Source: Nocardia flavorosea NBRC 108225 (GTDB lineage: Bacteria > Actinomycetota > Actinomycetes > Mycobacteriales > Mycobacteriaceae). From it: a DNA stretch of 64,000 nt. The notes under the pieces are model-generated. The model did not search any database, was not told the origin of the DNA, and saw nothing but the letters and a program-made list of their open reading frames with translations. Positions 53,368-61,688 of this stretch are shown here, in pieces. The stretch is from positions 496,001 to 560,000 of the forward strand of contig NZ_BDCG01000002.1 of assembly GCF_001613385.1 (NCBI RefSeq), in the 5' to 3' direction. Positions within the stretch are counted from its first letter, which is position 1. Every line of letters starts with the position of its first letter. The position numbers and the translations under genes are program-made.

Positions 53368-53852
53368 TCGTCCGGACATGTATCGAGGTATCCGGATCGC
53401 GCGACCGCGGCGCCGCCCAGGTGACTCAGGCGAGCGGACCTTCCCGGTTTTCGGTTCCATCGTAGATCGCCCCTCCATGCCCCGCGTGGTACTCGCCACC
53501 TCCGCCACGACACCGGAGTGCGCGGACGCTTCCGGGTGCCGAATCGGCAGCGAGGCAGGACTTCTCGGGTCCTACCCAGCGGCGATCGGACTGCACGACC
53601 CGCATCTGTCGGTGTGTACCTGACCACTTCAGGTCCGGGTGCCACCACCCGGTGACACCCACCGCCGGCGCGCAGATGGACCGACATCGACATCACCCCG
53701 GCTGAACACCCAGCCGGCGCGGGCGACCATCGACGATTTCAACACCATGCTCGATGCTGTCTCTCCGGGCGCGCGGGTGACCGCCGGTGGCGTCGATATC
53801 GCGCACGGTCCCGGCGAGCGGTGTGCCTTGCGGCGCCGTCTTCTCCGAGGCG
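53368..53852. other. Intergenic region
   Basis: 485 bp with no gene that I can support. A small inverted repeat CCGGGT-N6-ACCCGG (53635-53640, 53647-53652) could serve as a weak terminator for either flanking, convergent gene. This gap marks the left edge of the block with different base usage. Confidence 0.5.
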
Positions 53853-55137
53853 TCAGAAGACCAGCGGTCCGAGGAGGGACAGGGACAGAACGACCAGCCC
53901 CCCGCCGATGCGCGACGAGATCGAGAGGAACGGCAGCAGTTCCAGGCGATCGGCCGCGCCGAGGACGGCAAGGTCGCCGCTGGAACCGAAGTCGGCGAGT
54001 CCGAGTCCGGCGGAGATCGACGACTCGATGAAGTTCAGTTTCACCAGCCATCCGACGAAACCGGCCGCGAGCAGCGCGACGATCACCACCGCCACCGTCG
54101 AGATCATGTACACCGGGTCGCCGAGGAGTGAGAGCACCTCACGGAAGTCGATTGCCACGATACTCACCGCGGCGAGGACGGCGGGGATGAGTGCGGCGGC
54201 CACCAGCCGATACCACAGGTCAGCGCCCTCGACCAGGAAGTCCGGCAGCGGCAGGAAGATCTTGGCGAGTGAGCAGATCAGTATCAGGTAGACGTACCCA
54301 TGGATGGACGGCGTGTACGTCGAGATCGCGTCGGACACGGTGAACAGCACGCCCGCGGTGAACAGTCCGATGATGCTCGCGCGCACCCCATCGGCAGGGG
54401 CGACTTTCTTCACCACCGGTGCCTTGAATTCGATGCCGGAGGCGGCAAGGCTACCGTAGCCGTTGAATCGGGTGAACAGGTTCGGGTTCCGACGCCCCAA
54501 CCAGGCGAGGGTTCCGGCTGCTGCGATACAGATGATGTTGGCGACGACGATCGCCGGAACGAGTTGCGTCAGATACTCGTCCGAGCTTCCGCCGGCGTTC
54601 TGTGCGATGAGTTCGGAGATCGGGATGGCGCCGGCCGCCACGCCCCCGCCCAGAACGGGACCGACCACGAAGAAGAGCATCCGGTCGACGCCATACCCGG
54701 TGGCCAGGCCGATGAGGCCGAAGAGGGTGAAGCAGATCGTGATGGTCGCGATCAACGGAACGATGATGCGCGACCCCGCCTTGATGAGCAGCGAGCGGTT
54801 CATACCCAGGATGCTGCCGACGATCAACGCCGCCACAATGAATTCGCCGAACTGCGAGAGCTGGTAGAAGTCAGTGATGGCGTCGGCCGTCCGGTCGGGC
54901 ATCAGGCCGTAGCCGAACAGGATCGCCGGAACAAGAACGGCCAGGATCACGCCCCCGCCGATCCGGTTCAAACCGGGAATGGCGTTGCCGATCACCACGA
55001 GCAGACCGCCGATCGCCATGGTCAGGGCAAAGCCCGCCGTCATGCCCCCCGGTGGGGGTGAACAGGTAACCGAGCACGATCACCACGAGGGCCATCGGCA
55101 CGAACCATCGCAGGGGGAGTCCCAGCGTCGCGTTCAT
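53853..55137 (-). pseudogene. 2-Hydroxycarboxylate transporter (CitS/MaeN-type) with a +1 frameshift
   Basis: A sodium- or proton-coupled carrier of the 2HCT family. The main frame gives 396 residues with about ten hydrophobic helices and the family re-entrant loop GGGVAAGAIPISE near residue 133. The real N-terminus, MNATLGLPLRWFVPMALVV, lies upstream at 55137 in another frame; it matches the start of CitS-type proteins and supplies the first helix. The two frames join at a run of six Cs (55045-55050; G on the coding strand), where one base fewer would give a continuous 427-residue protein. The gene is divergent from the CoA-transferase. It is either a mutation or a sequencing slip. Confidence 0.75.
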
Positions 55138-55322
55138 GTCCGACCTTGTGCCGCCCTTGACCGACCCGGATACGGGGTCGGTCGTGTCGATTGAAGGCAA
55201 TCCGTACTCCTGGCATGGCGATGTGAGCAGCCGAGGGCCGTCGTCATCTGCGACGCACGAGTCTCGTGCCCCCGGCCGATGACGACCACCGTATGTGGCG
55301 CCTGTCACCGAGTCAACCCCGT

Positions 55323-55393
55323 TGTATACACTTTGGTGTCCTGTTAGAAATAATCAGCGAATATTCACCGGAAATGACTGGCTATTGTGTACA
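55323..55393. promoter_or_regulatory. Two TGTNTACA sites, candidate GntR operators
   Basis: TGTATACA at 55323-55330 and TGTGTACA at 55386-55393, 63 bp apart, in the 312-bp gap between the divergent transporter and CoA-transferase genes. They resemble the GTNTAC-centred sites of FadR/FCD-type GntR regulators, one of which is encoded at 57690. The region is AT-rich compared with the surroundings. No gene lies in the gap. Confidence 0.55.
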
Positions 55394-55449
55394 TATCACG
55401 TCCGGCGTCCAGTGTTTCCCGGTGTTCAGCCGGCGATTAGGAGACACCC

Positions 55450-56682
55450 ATGACACAGTCAACCGTCCAGCCCGAGACCGAAGGTCCCGCGGCCGGCCCC
55501 CTCTCGGGGCTTCGAGTGATCGAGATGGGACAGCTGCTCGCCGGCCCGTTCTGCGGCCAGATCCTCGGTGATCTCGGCGCGGAGGTCATCAAACTCGAGC
55601 AGCCCGGCAAGGGGGATCCGATGCGAGAGTGGGGTCGCAGCCTGCCCGAAGGCGAGTCGCTGTGGTGGTCGGTCGTCGGCCGCAACAAGAAATCGGTAAC
55701 GGTGAATCTGCGGACGGCCCAAGGGCAGTCGGTCGCAAAACGGTTGATCGCGGGGGCCGACATCGTCGTCGAGAACTTTCGGCCGGGAACACTCGAGCGG
55801 TGGGGTCTGTCGTACGAAGAGGTGACCGCCGAGCATCCCGAGCTCATCCTGACGCGGGTTTCCGGTTTCGGACAGACCGGACCATATTCGAACCGTGCCG
55901 GATACGGTTCGATCGGCGAGGCGATGGGCGGGCTGCGGTATGTGGTCGGTGATCCCTCCACTCCCCCCTCCCGGATGGGGATTTCGATCGGCGATACGCT
56001 GGCAGCGCTCTTCGCCGCGATCGGGACGTTGGGTGCGGTCTACGAGCGGACCCGTAGCGGTCGCGGGCAGGTCGTCGACTCGGCAATCTACGAGGCCGTG
56101 CTCGGGATCATGGAATCGATCGTGCCGGAATGGGTCATCTCGAACCACCAGCGCGAGCGCAGCGGCGCGATCCTTCCGAACGTGGCGCCGAGCAACGTCT
56201 ACCCGACCGCCGATGGCGGCTGGGTACTCATCGCCGCCAACCAGGACACCGTCTTCACTCGCCTCGCCACGGCGATGGGGCAACCCGAACTCGCCACCGA
56301 TCCACGCTACTCCAGCCATCACGCCCGCGGCGAACGGCAGCAGGAACTCGACGACCTGATCGCCGAGTTCACCCTGACCCAAGGGTCCAAGGCGCTCGAA
56401 GATCTACTGCTCGAACACGCAGTTCCGGTCGGGAAGATCTACCGGCCGGTCGATATGCTCGACGACGCGCAGTTTCGGGCACGCAACAGCATCATCGAGA
56501 CCGCGCACCCGACGTTCGGCACGATCTCGATGCAGAACGCCTTCCCGCGGTTGAGCCGCACCGACAGCTCGGTGCGGTGGCCCGGCCCACGTCTGGGTGA
56601 ACACACCGACACGGTGCTGGCCGACGTCGCCGGCTACACCACCGACGACATCGAGACGCTGCGTCGAGAAGGTGACGTCTGA
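55450..56682 (+). CDS. Family III CoA-transferase (succinyl-CoA:dicarboxylate type)
   Basis: A 410-residue CaiB/BaiF transferase with conventional order: GLRVIEMGQLLAGPFCGQILGDLGAEVIKLEQPGKGDPMREWG near residues 18-60, NFRPGTLERWGLSYEEV near 113, and SGFGQTGPYSNRAGYGSIGEAMGGL near 138. The catalytic Asp should be the one in the GDPMREW/D region or downstream; I cannot place it for certain. An AGGAGA site precedes ATG. It is coupled to the HMG-CoA-lyase-like gene. Human SUGCT, a relative, activates glutarate and 3-hydroxy-3-methylglutarate; a similar role is possible here. Confidence 0.85.
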   Translation: MTQSTVQPETEGPAAGPLSGLRVIEMGQLLAGPFCGQILGDLGAEVIKLEQPGKGDPMREWGRSLPEGESLWWSVVGRNKKSVTVNLRTAQGQSVAKRLIAGADIVVENFRPGTLERWGLSYEEVTAEHPELILTRVSGFGQTGPYSNRAGYGSIGEAMGGLRYVVGDPSTPPSRMGISIGDTLAALFAAIGTLGAVYERTRSGRGQVVDSAIYEAVLGIMESIVPEWVISNHQRERSGAILPNVAPSNVYPTADGGWVLIAANQDTVFTRLATAMGQPELATDPRYSSHHARGERQQELDDLIAEFTLTQGSKALEDLLLEHAVPVGKIYRPVDMLDDAQFRARNSIIETAHPTFGTISMQNAFPRLSRTDSSVRWPGPRLGEHTDTVLADVAGYTTDDIETLRREGDV

Positions 56683-57650
56683 TGGTGCTCGACGGACTGC
56701 CCGGCACGGCCCGGTTGGTCGAGGTCGGCCTGCGCGACGGACTGCAGGCGGTGGGCGGGATTCTCGACACCGAGGCGAAACTGGAGATACTCGAGCAGGT
56801 GCTCGCCGCCGGCTTCACCACGGTGGAGATCACTTCCTTCGCCCACCCCAAGGTGTTGCCGCAGTTCGGCGACGCCGAACAGGTGATCGCGCAGGCGCCC
56901 CGCCGTGACGGGATCACCTACAAGGCCCTCGTGCCGAATCTGCGCGGAGCGCAACGTGCGTGCGCGACCCGGATCGACGAGATCGTCGCCGTCATCCCGG
57001 TCGATCCGAACACGGCGGTCAAGAACCAGAACACGACTCCGGAACGGTTGCTCACCGACTTCTCCGCAATCGTCGAGGAGGCTCAGGCCACCGATAAGAA
57101 GGTCACTGCGGCGGTGGCCACCGCGTTCTTCGCGCCGTGTCGTGGTCCGATCCCCGTCAGGGAGCTCGACACCGTTGTCGCCCGGGTCGTCGAGGCCGGG
57201 ACCGATTCGCTGTATCTCGCCGGTACCAGCGGTATGGAGTCGCCTCGGGAATTCGCCGACGGTGTGCGACGGGTCAAGGCCCAACACCCCGACGTCCCGG
57301 TGGGGGTGCATCTACACAATCGCAACGGGTTGAGCGGGATCAACGCGCTTGCGAGCCTGGCCGCAGGAGCCGATTGGCTCGAGGGCTCGTTCGGCGGCCT
57401 CGGCGGGGACATGTGGTTTCCGGGTGATCCGTCCGTTCTCGGGAACGCGCCGATGGAGGATCTGATCGTGCTGCTCGACCAGCTCGGCATCGCCACCGGG
57501 ATCGACCTCACGCTGTACCTGAAGGCGGTGGACACGGTCGCCGAGGCGACAGGGATACCGTCCTACTCGTTCGTCACCCGCGGCGGCACGCGTGACGAAC
57601 TGGCACATGCCCGATGGCCCGAGGAAGCTCCCGGCCGAACACATGGGTAA
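56682..57650 (+). CDS. Hydroxymethylglutaryl-CoA lyase-like protein lacking the catalytic Cys
   Basis: A 322-residue DRE-TIM metallolyase. It has the N-terminal VEVGLRDGLQAV near residue 13 (metal Asp and substrate Arg), the SFAHPKVLPQFGD segment near 48, the metal-binding GVHLHNRNGLSGI near 207 and the final metal Asn in VLGN near 250. In known HMG-CoA lyases the sequence GLGGCPYAxGA carries a catalytic Cys; here it reads GLGGDMWFPGD. The second Cys-rich loop of the family is also altered (FFAPCRGPI). The protein may cleave a different 3-hydroxyacyl-CoA or use another residue as general acid. It starts in the preceding stop (TGATG). Confidence 0.78.
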   Translation: MVLDGLPGTARLVEVGLRDGLQAVGGILDTEAKLEILEQVLAAGFTTVEITSFAHPKVLPQFGDAEQVIAQAPRRDGITYKALVPNLRGAQRACATRIDEIVAVIPVDPNTAVKNQNTTPERLLTDFSAIVEEAQATDKKVTAAVATAFFAPCRGPIPVRELDTVVARVVEAGTDSLYLAGTSGMESPREFADGVRRVKAQHPDVPVGVHLHNRNGLSGINALASLAAGADWLEGSFGGLGGDMWFPGDPSVLGNAPMEDLIVLLDQLGIATGIDLTLYLKAVDTVAEATGIPSYSFVTRGGTRDELAHARWPEEAPGRTHG

Positions 57651-57689
57651 GAATGGGTTGCGTGGACAAGCGCAGTGAACGACCCGTGA

Positions 57690-58352
57690 ATGGTGGCGGT
57701 CGTGTCCGAGCTGAGTGACCGCATCTTCGAGCTGGTCGTCGCCGGGCACTACGGTCCCGGGGAAAAGCTCAACGAGACCGAGCTCGCCGAACGGATGGGG
57801 GTGAGCCGTACCCCCATCCGGGAGGCGTTGAAAGAACTCGCCAATACCGGTGTCGTCGTCGTCGAACGAAACAAGGGTGCCCGCGTCAGAGAGCAGACCG
57901 AGGAATCGGTGGAGGCTACATTCGACCTCCGATCCCTCGTCGAGCCCCGGGCCGCGGGACTCGCGGCCACCGCGATGTCGTCGGAAACCATCGATCTGCT
58001 GAGGGCCTCAGCCCTGCGGATGCGTGACGAGGTGAGCGCTGCAGGCTCTCTCACCGAGATCGCCGCGCTCAATCACGACTTCCACACCACGATCCTGGCA
58101 AGCTGTCCCAACCGACGCTTGGCCGACGTCGCCCTCGGACTGCTCAAACCGATAGTCGCATCACGCACACTCCGCAGCTACGGCCCGGAGGAACTGCGGC
58201 GCAGTGCAAACCACCACCTCGAGATCGTTGACGCCGTCGCGTACCGCGACGCCGAATGGGTGGAAGCCGTCATGCGTGCACACATCCGCGCGGGATTCCA
58301 CACTGCTGTCAAAAGCGTAGTGCCGACGCCACCACGAACGGCGGTCCGCTGA
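57690..58352 (+). CDS. GntR-family regulator (FCD subfamily)
   Basis: A 220-residue regulator with wHTH GEKLNETELAERMGVSRTPIREALKELANTGVV at residues 24-56 and an FCD domain (RSLVEPRAAGLAA; LNHDFHTTILASCPNRRLADV; HHLEIVDAV with His residues for a metal). It is the last gene of the transporter/CoA-transferase/lyase block. It probably binds the twin sites at 55323-55393 and responds to the imported acid or its CoA ester. An alternative GTG start lies four codons in. Confidence 0.87.
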   Translation: MVAVVSELSDRIFELVVAGHYGPGEKLNETELAERMGVSRTPIREALKELANTGVVVVERNKGARVREQTEESVEATFDLRSLVEPRAAGLAATAMSSETIDLLRASALRMRDEVSAAGSLTEIAALNHDFHTTILASCPNRRLADVALGLLKPIVASRTLRSYGPEELRRSANHHLEIVDAVAYRDAEWVEAVMRAHIRAGFHTAVKSVVPTPPRTAVR

Positions 58353-58562
58353 TCCGAGACTCGGTTGATCGCCCAGCTGCCGGTCGCTTCGCGTGACGCC
58401 TGGATCGCGCCGGTGGCTGCTGCGCAGCGGGCCTCGGCTCCTGGTCGGCGACGCCGCTCGCCGGACTGCGAGGCGCTCCTGGCAGGTATGCACGACCGCC
58501 CGCTGAACTCCACATCGTCGGGGAGTCCGGCCGGATTCCGTGGGAGACACTCCACGTGACTC

Positions 58563-58593
58563 TTGACCTGGAGCGCTCTCCAGGTCGTAGCGT
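58563..58593 (+). promoter_or_regulatory. MerR-type promoter with 19-bp spacer
   Basis: A -35 TTGACC (58563-58568) and a -10 TAGCGT (58588-58593) are separated by 19 bases, longer than normal. A perfect inverted repeat ACCTGGAG-CGCT-CTCCAGGT (58566-58585) fills the spacer. This is the architecture of MerR/SoxR-activated promoters. The downstream LLM gene starts 40 bases later. No MerR gene is visible in the window. Confidence 0.65.
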
Positions 58594-58632
58594 ATGAGCG
58601 ACCTAGTACCCACCATCACAAGGGGATGACGT

Positions 58633-59499
58633 ATGGACCTCGGTTTTCACCTACCGATATTCGATATCGACGGTGGCACCGCCGCCATTGCCGGGGAGTT
58701 GGCGCGTGTGGGCGCGGCGGCGGAGCAGGCCGGGGCGAGCTGGCTGTCGTTCATGGACCATTTCTTCCAGATCGAGCCGACCGGCCTGCCCGCCGACGCG
58801 AATATGCTGGAGGGCTACACCAGCCTCGGCTATATGGCCGCACACACCACCGACATCGAACTCGGCCTGCTGGTGACCGGAGTGACCTACCGGCATCCCG
58901 GTGTGCTCGCCAAGATCGTGACGACACTCGATGTCCTGTCCGGAGGACGGGCGGCACTGGGGATCGGCGCGGCGTGGTTCGAGCGGGAGCATCAAGGCCT
59001 GGGCGTGCCGTATCCGCCGGTCCGCGAACGGTTCGACCGGCTGGAAGAGACATTGCGGATCTGCGCGCAGATGTGGGATCCGGAAAACAACGGGCCTTTC
59101 GAAGGAAAGTACTACCAGCTGGCCGAAACTCTGTGTTCCCCGCAGCCGATCCACCGGCCGAAGGTACTCATCGGCGGTGGAGGGGAGAAACGGACCCTGC
59201 GGCTGGTCGCCCAGTACGGCGACGCCTGCAACCTGTTCGCTTCCAGCACAGAGGAAGTCGCACACAAACTCGACGTACTGCGCCGCCACTGCGACGACGT
59301 CGGCACCGATTACGAGCGGATCCGCAAAACCGTGCTGGCCGGCAGCCCGGATCCGGCCGCACTCGACGATTTCGTCCGCCGGATGGCCGGTTACGCCGAA
59401 CTCGGCGTGCACACCGCGATCGTGATGCCGCCCGGTGGGGCACCCGCGGCATGGGTCGACAGCATCGCACCGGTGGTTCCGCAACTCGCCGACCTCTGA
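58633..59499 (+). CDS. LLM-class F420-dependent oxidoreductase 1
   Basis: A 288-residue luciferase-like TIM-barrel protein expected to use F420. Seen are GASWLSFMDHFFQIEPTG near residue 35, ELGLLVTGVTYRHPGVLAKIVTTLDVLSGGRAALGIGAAWFEREHQGLG near 76-124 (the standard bacterial LLM cofactor and substrate loop), and RPKVLIGGGGEKRTLRLVAQYGDACN near 177. An AAGGGG site precedes the ATG. The substrate is unknown. Its promoter has MerR-like architecture. Confidence 0.87.
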   Translation: MDLGFHLPIFDIDGGTAAIAGELARVGAAAEQAGASWLSFMDHFFQIEPTGLPADANMLEGYTSLGYMAAHTTDIELGLLVTGVTYRHPGVLAKIVTTLDVLSGGRAALGIGAAWFEREHQGLGVPYPPVRERFDRLEETLRICAQMWDPENNGPFEGKYYQLAETLCSPQPIHRPKVLIGGGGEKRTLRLVAQYGDACNLFASSTEEVAHKLDVLRRHCDDVGTDYERIRKTVLAGSPDPAALDDFVRRMAGYAELGVHTAIVMPPGGAPAAWVDSIAPVVPQLADL

Positions 59500-59905
59500 C
59501 CGGGCGACCGGTCGAGATCGTCGGCACCCCACGGCTGCGCGGCATCGTGCCGAACCCAGTGGGTGAGGAACAAGTGTGCGCCGTCGCCCACCGGCTTGCC
59601 GCGCGGAGTTCACGAACCTCCCGAGTCGCCCCGCCACCCCACCGGCGGCAGCCCCGCCGATCCCGAGAACTCCCAGGGATTGTGAATATCCTGCTCCCCG
59701 ATTTACTTGTTCGACGCCCGGTCGTCGAACCGCCACTGCGCTCGAGGGCAGGCGCGGTGGTTGTTCGGCCCGGCACCGATCTACTGAGGTGGGTCCACGT
59801 CGGCTCCGGATGGTCTCGCGGACGAGCCGACCGGGGCGCTCAGCGAGGGACGGTCGCCGGGCGTTGACCTCCGGGACGCATGCGGCGTTCGACGGACGGA
59901 GGAGA
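59500..59905. other. Intergenic region
   Basis: 406 bp between the convergent LLM gene and the glycosidase-like gene. I see no gene, repeat or convincing terminator. Confidence 0.5.
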
Positions 59906-60970
59906 CTACCCGCTGCTGACCGGTAGCGGTACCGGCCGGGCGGGGACGGCGTCGGCCGCGAGGTCGCGGAAAATACCGTTACCGGGCGTGGTCCGGGAGA
60001 GGGCGTCGGCGGCGAGGATCACCGCGGCGCCGGTCCAGGTGGTGCGTTCCACCGGCCAGCGTTTCCCGTCCGCATACACCAGGCCGGTCCAGTACGAGCC
60101 GTCGGTTTCGCGGAGGTGTTGCATATTCGCGAACAGCTGGTGGGCGCGGTCACGGTCGCCGAGAGCATCGAGGGACAGCACCAGTTCGCAGGTTTCCGCG
60201 CCGGTAACCCACGGGCGGTCCGAGACACAGCGGATACCGATATTGCCGACCACGAACGTATCCCAGCGTTCGGCGATCCGCGCCTGTCCGGCAGGACCGC
60301 GCAATGCGCCGCCGAGAACCGGGTAGTACCAGTCCATCGAGTACCGGTCCTTGGCCGTGAACAGCTCCGGATGCTCGCGCAGCGCACTGCCGAGCCGGGT
60401 GCGGGCCGATTCCCACTCGGGATGCGGATCCCCCAGGCAGCGCGCCAATTCCAGTGCGGCGCCGAGACTGTGGTACATGCTGGCGGAACCGGTGACCAGC
60501 GCTTCGGGCAGGATATCGGTGCCGTCGCGCAGCCAGTAGATCTGGCCCTGGTCGCCCTGGCAGTCGATGACTAGGTCGATGGCCGCGCGAACGACCGGCC
60601 ACATTTCGGACGCGAAAGCGGTGTCACCGGTGATGGCGAGGTAGTGCCAGAGGCCGGTGGCGATATAGGCACAGAAATTCACATCGGTGGCGGCGTTCTC
60701 GACCTCGCCGTCACGGAACTGCATCGGCCACGATCCGTCGGGCCGCTGGGTGCGGGCCGACCAGGTGTAGGCAGCGACGGCTTCGTCACGGAGACCGGCC
60801 ACGGTGAGCGCCATCGCGGACTCCACGTGATCCCACTGGTCGGTATGGCCGCCGGAGAACCACGGGATGGCGCCCGAGGATTCCTGGTCGGCGGCGATGG
60901 ATTGCGCGGTCTGCAGACACTGGCGGCGGGTGAGGACCGAGGGGACCGACGGTAGCTCAACCGGCGGCAC
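59906..60970 (-). CDS. Six-hairpin glycosidase-like (prenyltransferase-annotated) protein
   Basis: A 354-residue alpha/alpha-toroid protein without signal peptide. Repeated helical hairpins are evident, for example IPWFSGGHTDQWDHVESAMAL, DGSWPMQFRDGEVENAATDVNFCAYIATGLWHY and DGSYWTGLVYADGKRWPVERTTWTGAAVILAADAL. The GTG start overlaps the methyltransferase stop by 14 bp. It is the last gene of a glycosyltransferase-methyltransferase unit. Such proteins are often labelled prenyltransferase from toroid similarity; a glycan-related role is inferred from its neighbours. Confidence 0.65.
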   Translation of the reverse strand: MPPVELPSVPSVLTRRQCLQTAQSIAADQESSGAIPWFSGGHTDQWDHVESAMALTVAGLRDEAVAAYTWSARTQRPDGSWPMQFRDGEVENAATDVNFCAYIATGLWHYLAITGDTAFASEMWPVVRAAIDLVIDCQGDQGQIYWLRDGTDILPEALVTGSASMYHSLGAALELARCLGDPHPEWESARTRLGSALREHPELFTAKDRYSMDWYYPVLGGALRGPAGQARIAERWDTFVVGNIGIRCVSDRPWVTGAETCELVLSLDALGDRDRAHQLFANMQHLRETDGSYWTGLVYADGKRWPVERTTWTGAAVILAADALSRTTPGNGIFRDLAADAVPARPVPLPVSSG

Positions 60971-61688
60971 GGGTCACCGCCGGTTTGCTGAAGTACAGGG
61001 CCACGCTCTTACCGATCAGCGGGTCGAGCGCCTTTTCCGCGGTCCGGGTGAGCAGCGGCTGTTTCATCATGTCCCACACCAGCATCCGATGGTAGGCACG
61101 CACCAGCGGATGGTCGGGTTTCTCCACGCCGACCGCGCATTTGATCCACCAGTACGGCGAATGCAGGGCGTGCACATGGGTGCGGTGGGTATGCCGCAGC
61201 CCGCGAGCGGTGATCTTGTCGCGCAGTTCGTCGGCCTTGTAGATGCGGATATGCCCGCCCTCGTTGGCATGGTATTCGTCCGACAGCGCCCAGCACACCC
61301 GTTCGGGCAGCCAGCGCGGCACGGTGACCACCAGTTGGCCGCCCGGGCGCAGCACGCGTACCAGTTCGGCGATGGCGGCGTCGTCGGCGGGCACGTGTTC
61401 GAGGATCTCCGACGCGATCACGACGTCGAATTCGCCCGCACCGTAGGGCAGGTCGAGGGCGTTACCCTCGACCGCCTCGGCCTTCGCACCGGCCGGGGCC
61501 TCCCCCACCTGCGCCATGGCCTCGAACATGGTGGCGACGTTCGCGAGTTCGGGTGCGTCCTGGTCGAAGGCGACCACATCGGCGCCGCGCCGGTAGGCCT
61601 CGAAGGAATGACGGCCGGCGCCGCAGCCCACATCGATGACCCGGGTGCCGGGGCCGATCCCGGCGCGGTCGAAGTCGACGGTCAGCAC
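60957..61688 (-). CDS. Class I SAM-dependent methyltransferase
   Basis: A 243-residue methyltransferase with the SAM motif VIDVGCGAGRHSFEAYRRGADVVAFDQD near residue 18-45, motif II region FDVVIASEILEHVPADDAAIAELVRVLRPGGQLVVTVP near 95-132. The GTG at 61688 is preceded by AGGAGG and overlaps the glycosyltransferase stop. A longer in-frame extension would run antisense-like through the glycosyltransferase gene and is rejected. The acceptor is unknown, possibly a sugar made by the neighbouring glycosyltransferase. Confidence 0.85.
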   Translation of the reverse strand: MLTVDFDRAGIGPGTRVIDVGCGAGRHSFEAYRRGADVVAFDQDAPELANVATMFEAMAQVGEAPAGAKAEAVEGNALDLPYGAGEFDVVIASEILEHVPADDAAIAELVRVLRPGGQLVVTVPRWLPERVCWALSDEYHANEGGHIRIYKADELRDKITARGLRHTHRTHVHALHSPYWWIKCAVGVEKPDHPLVRAYHRMLVWDMMKQPLLTRTAEKALDPLIGKSVALYFSKPAVTRAAG

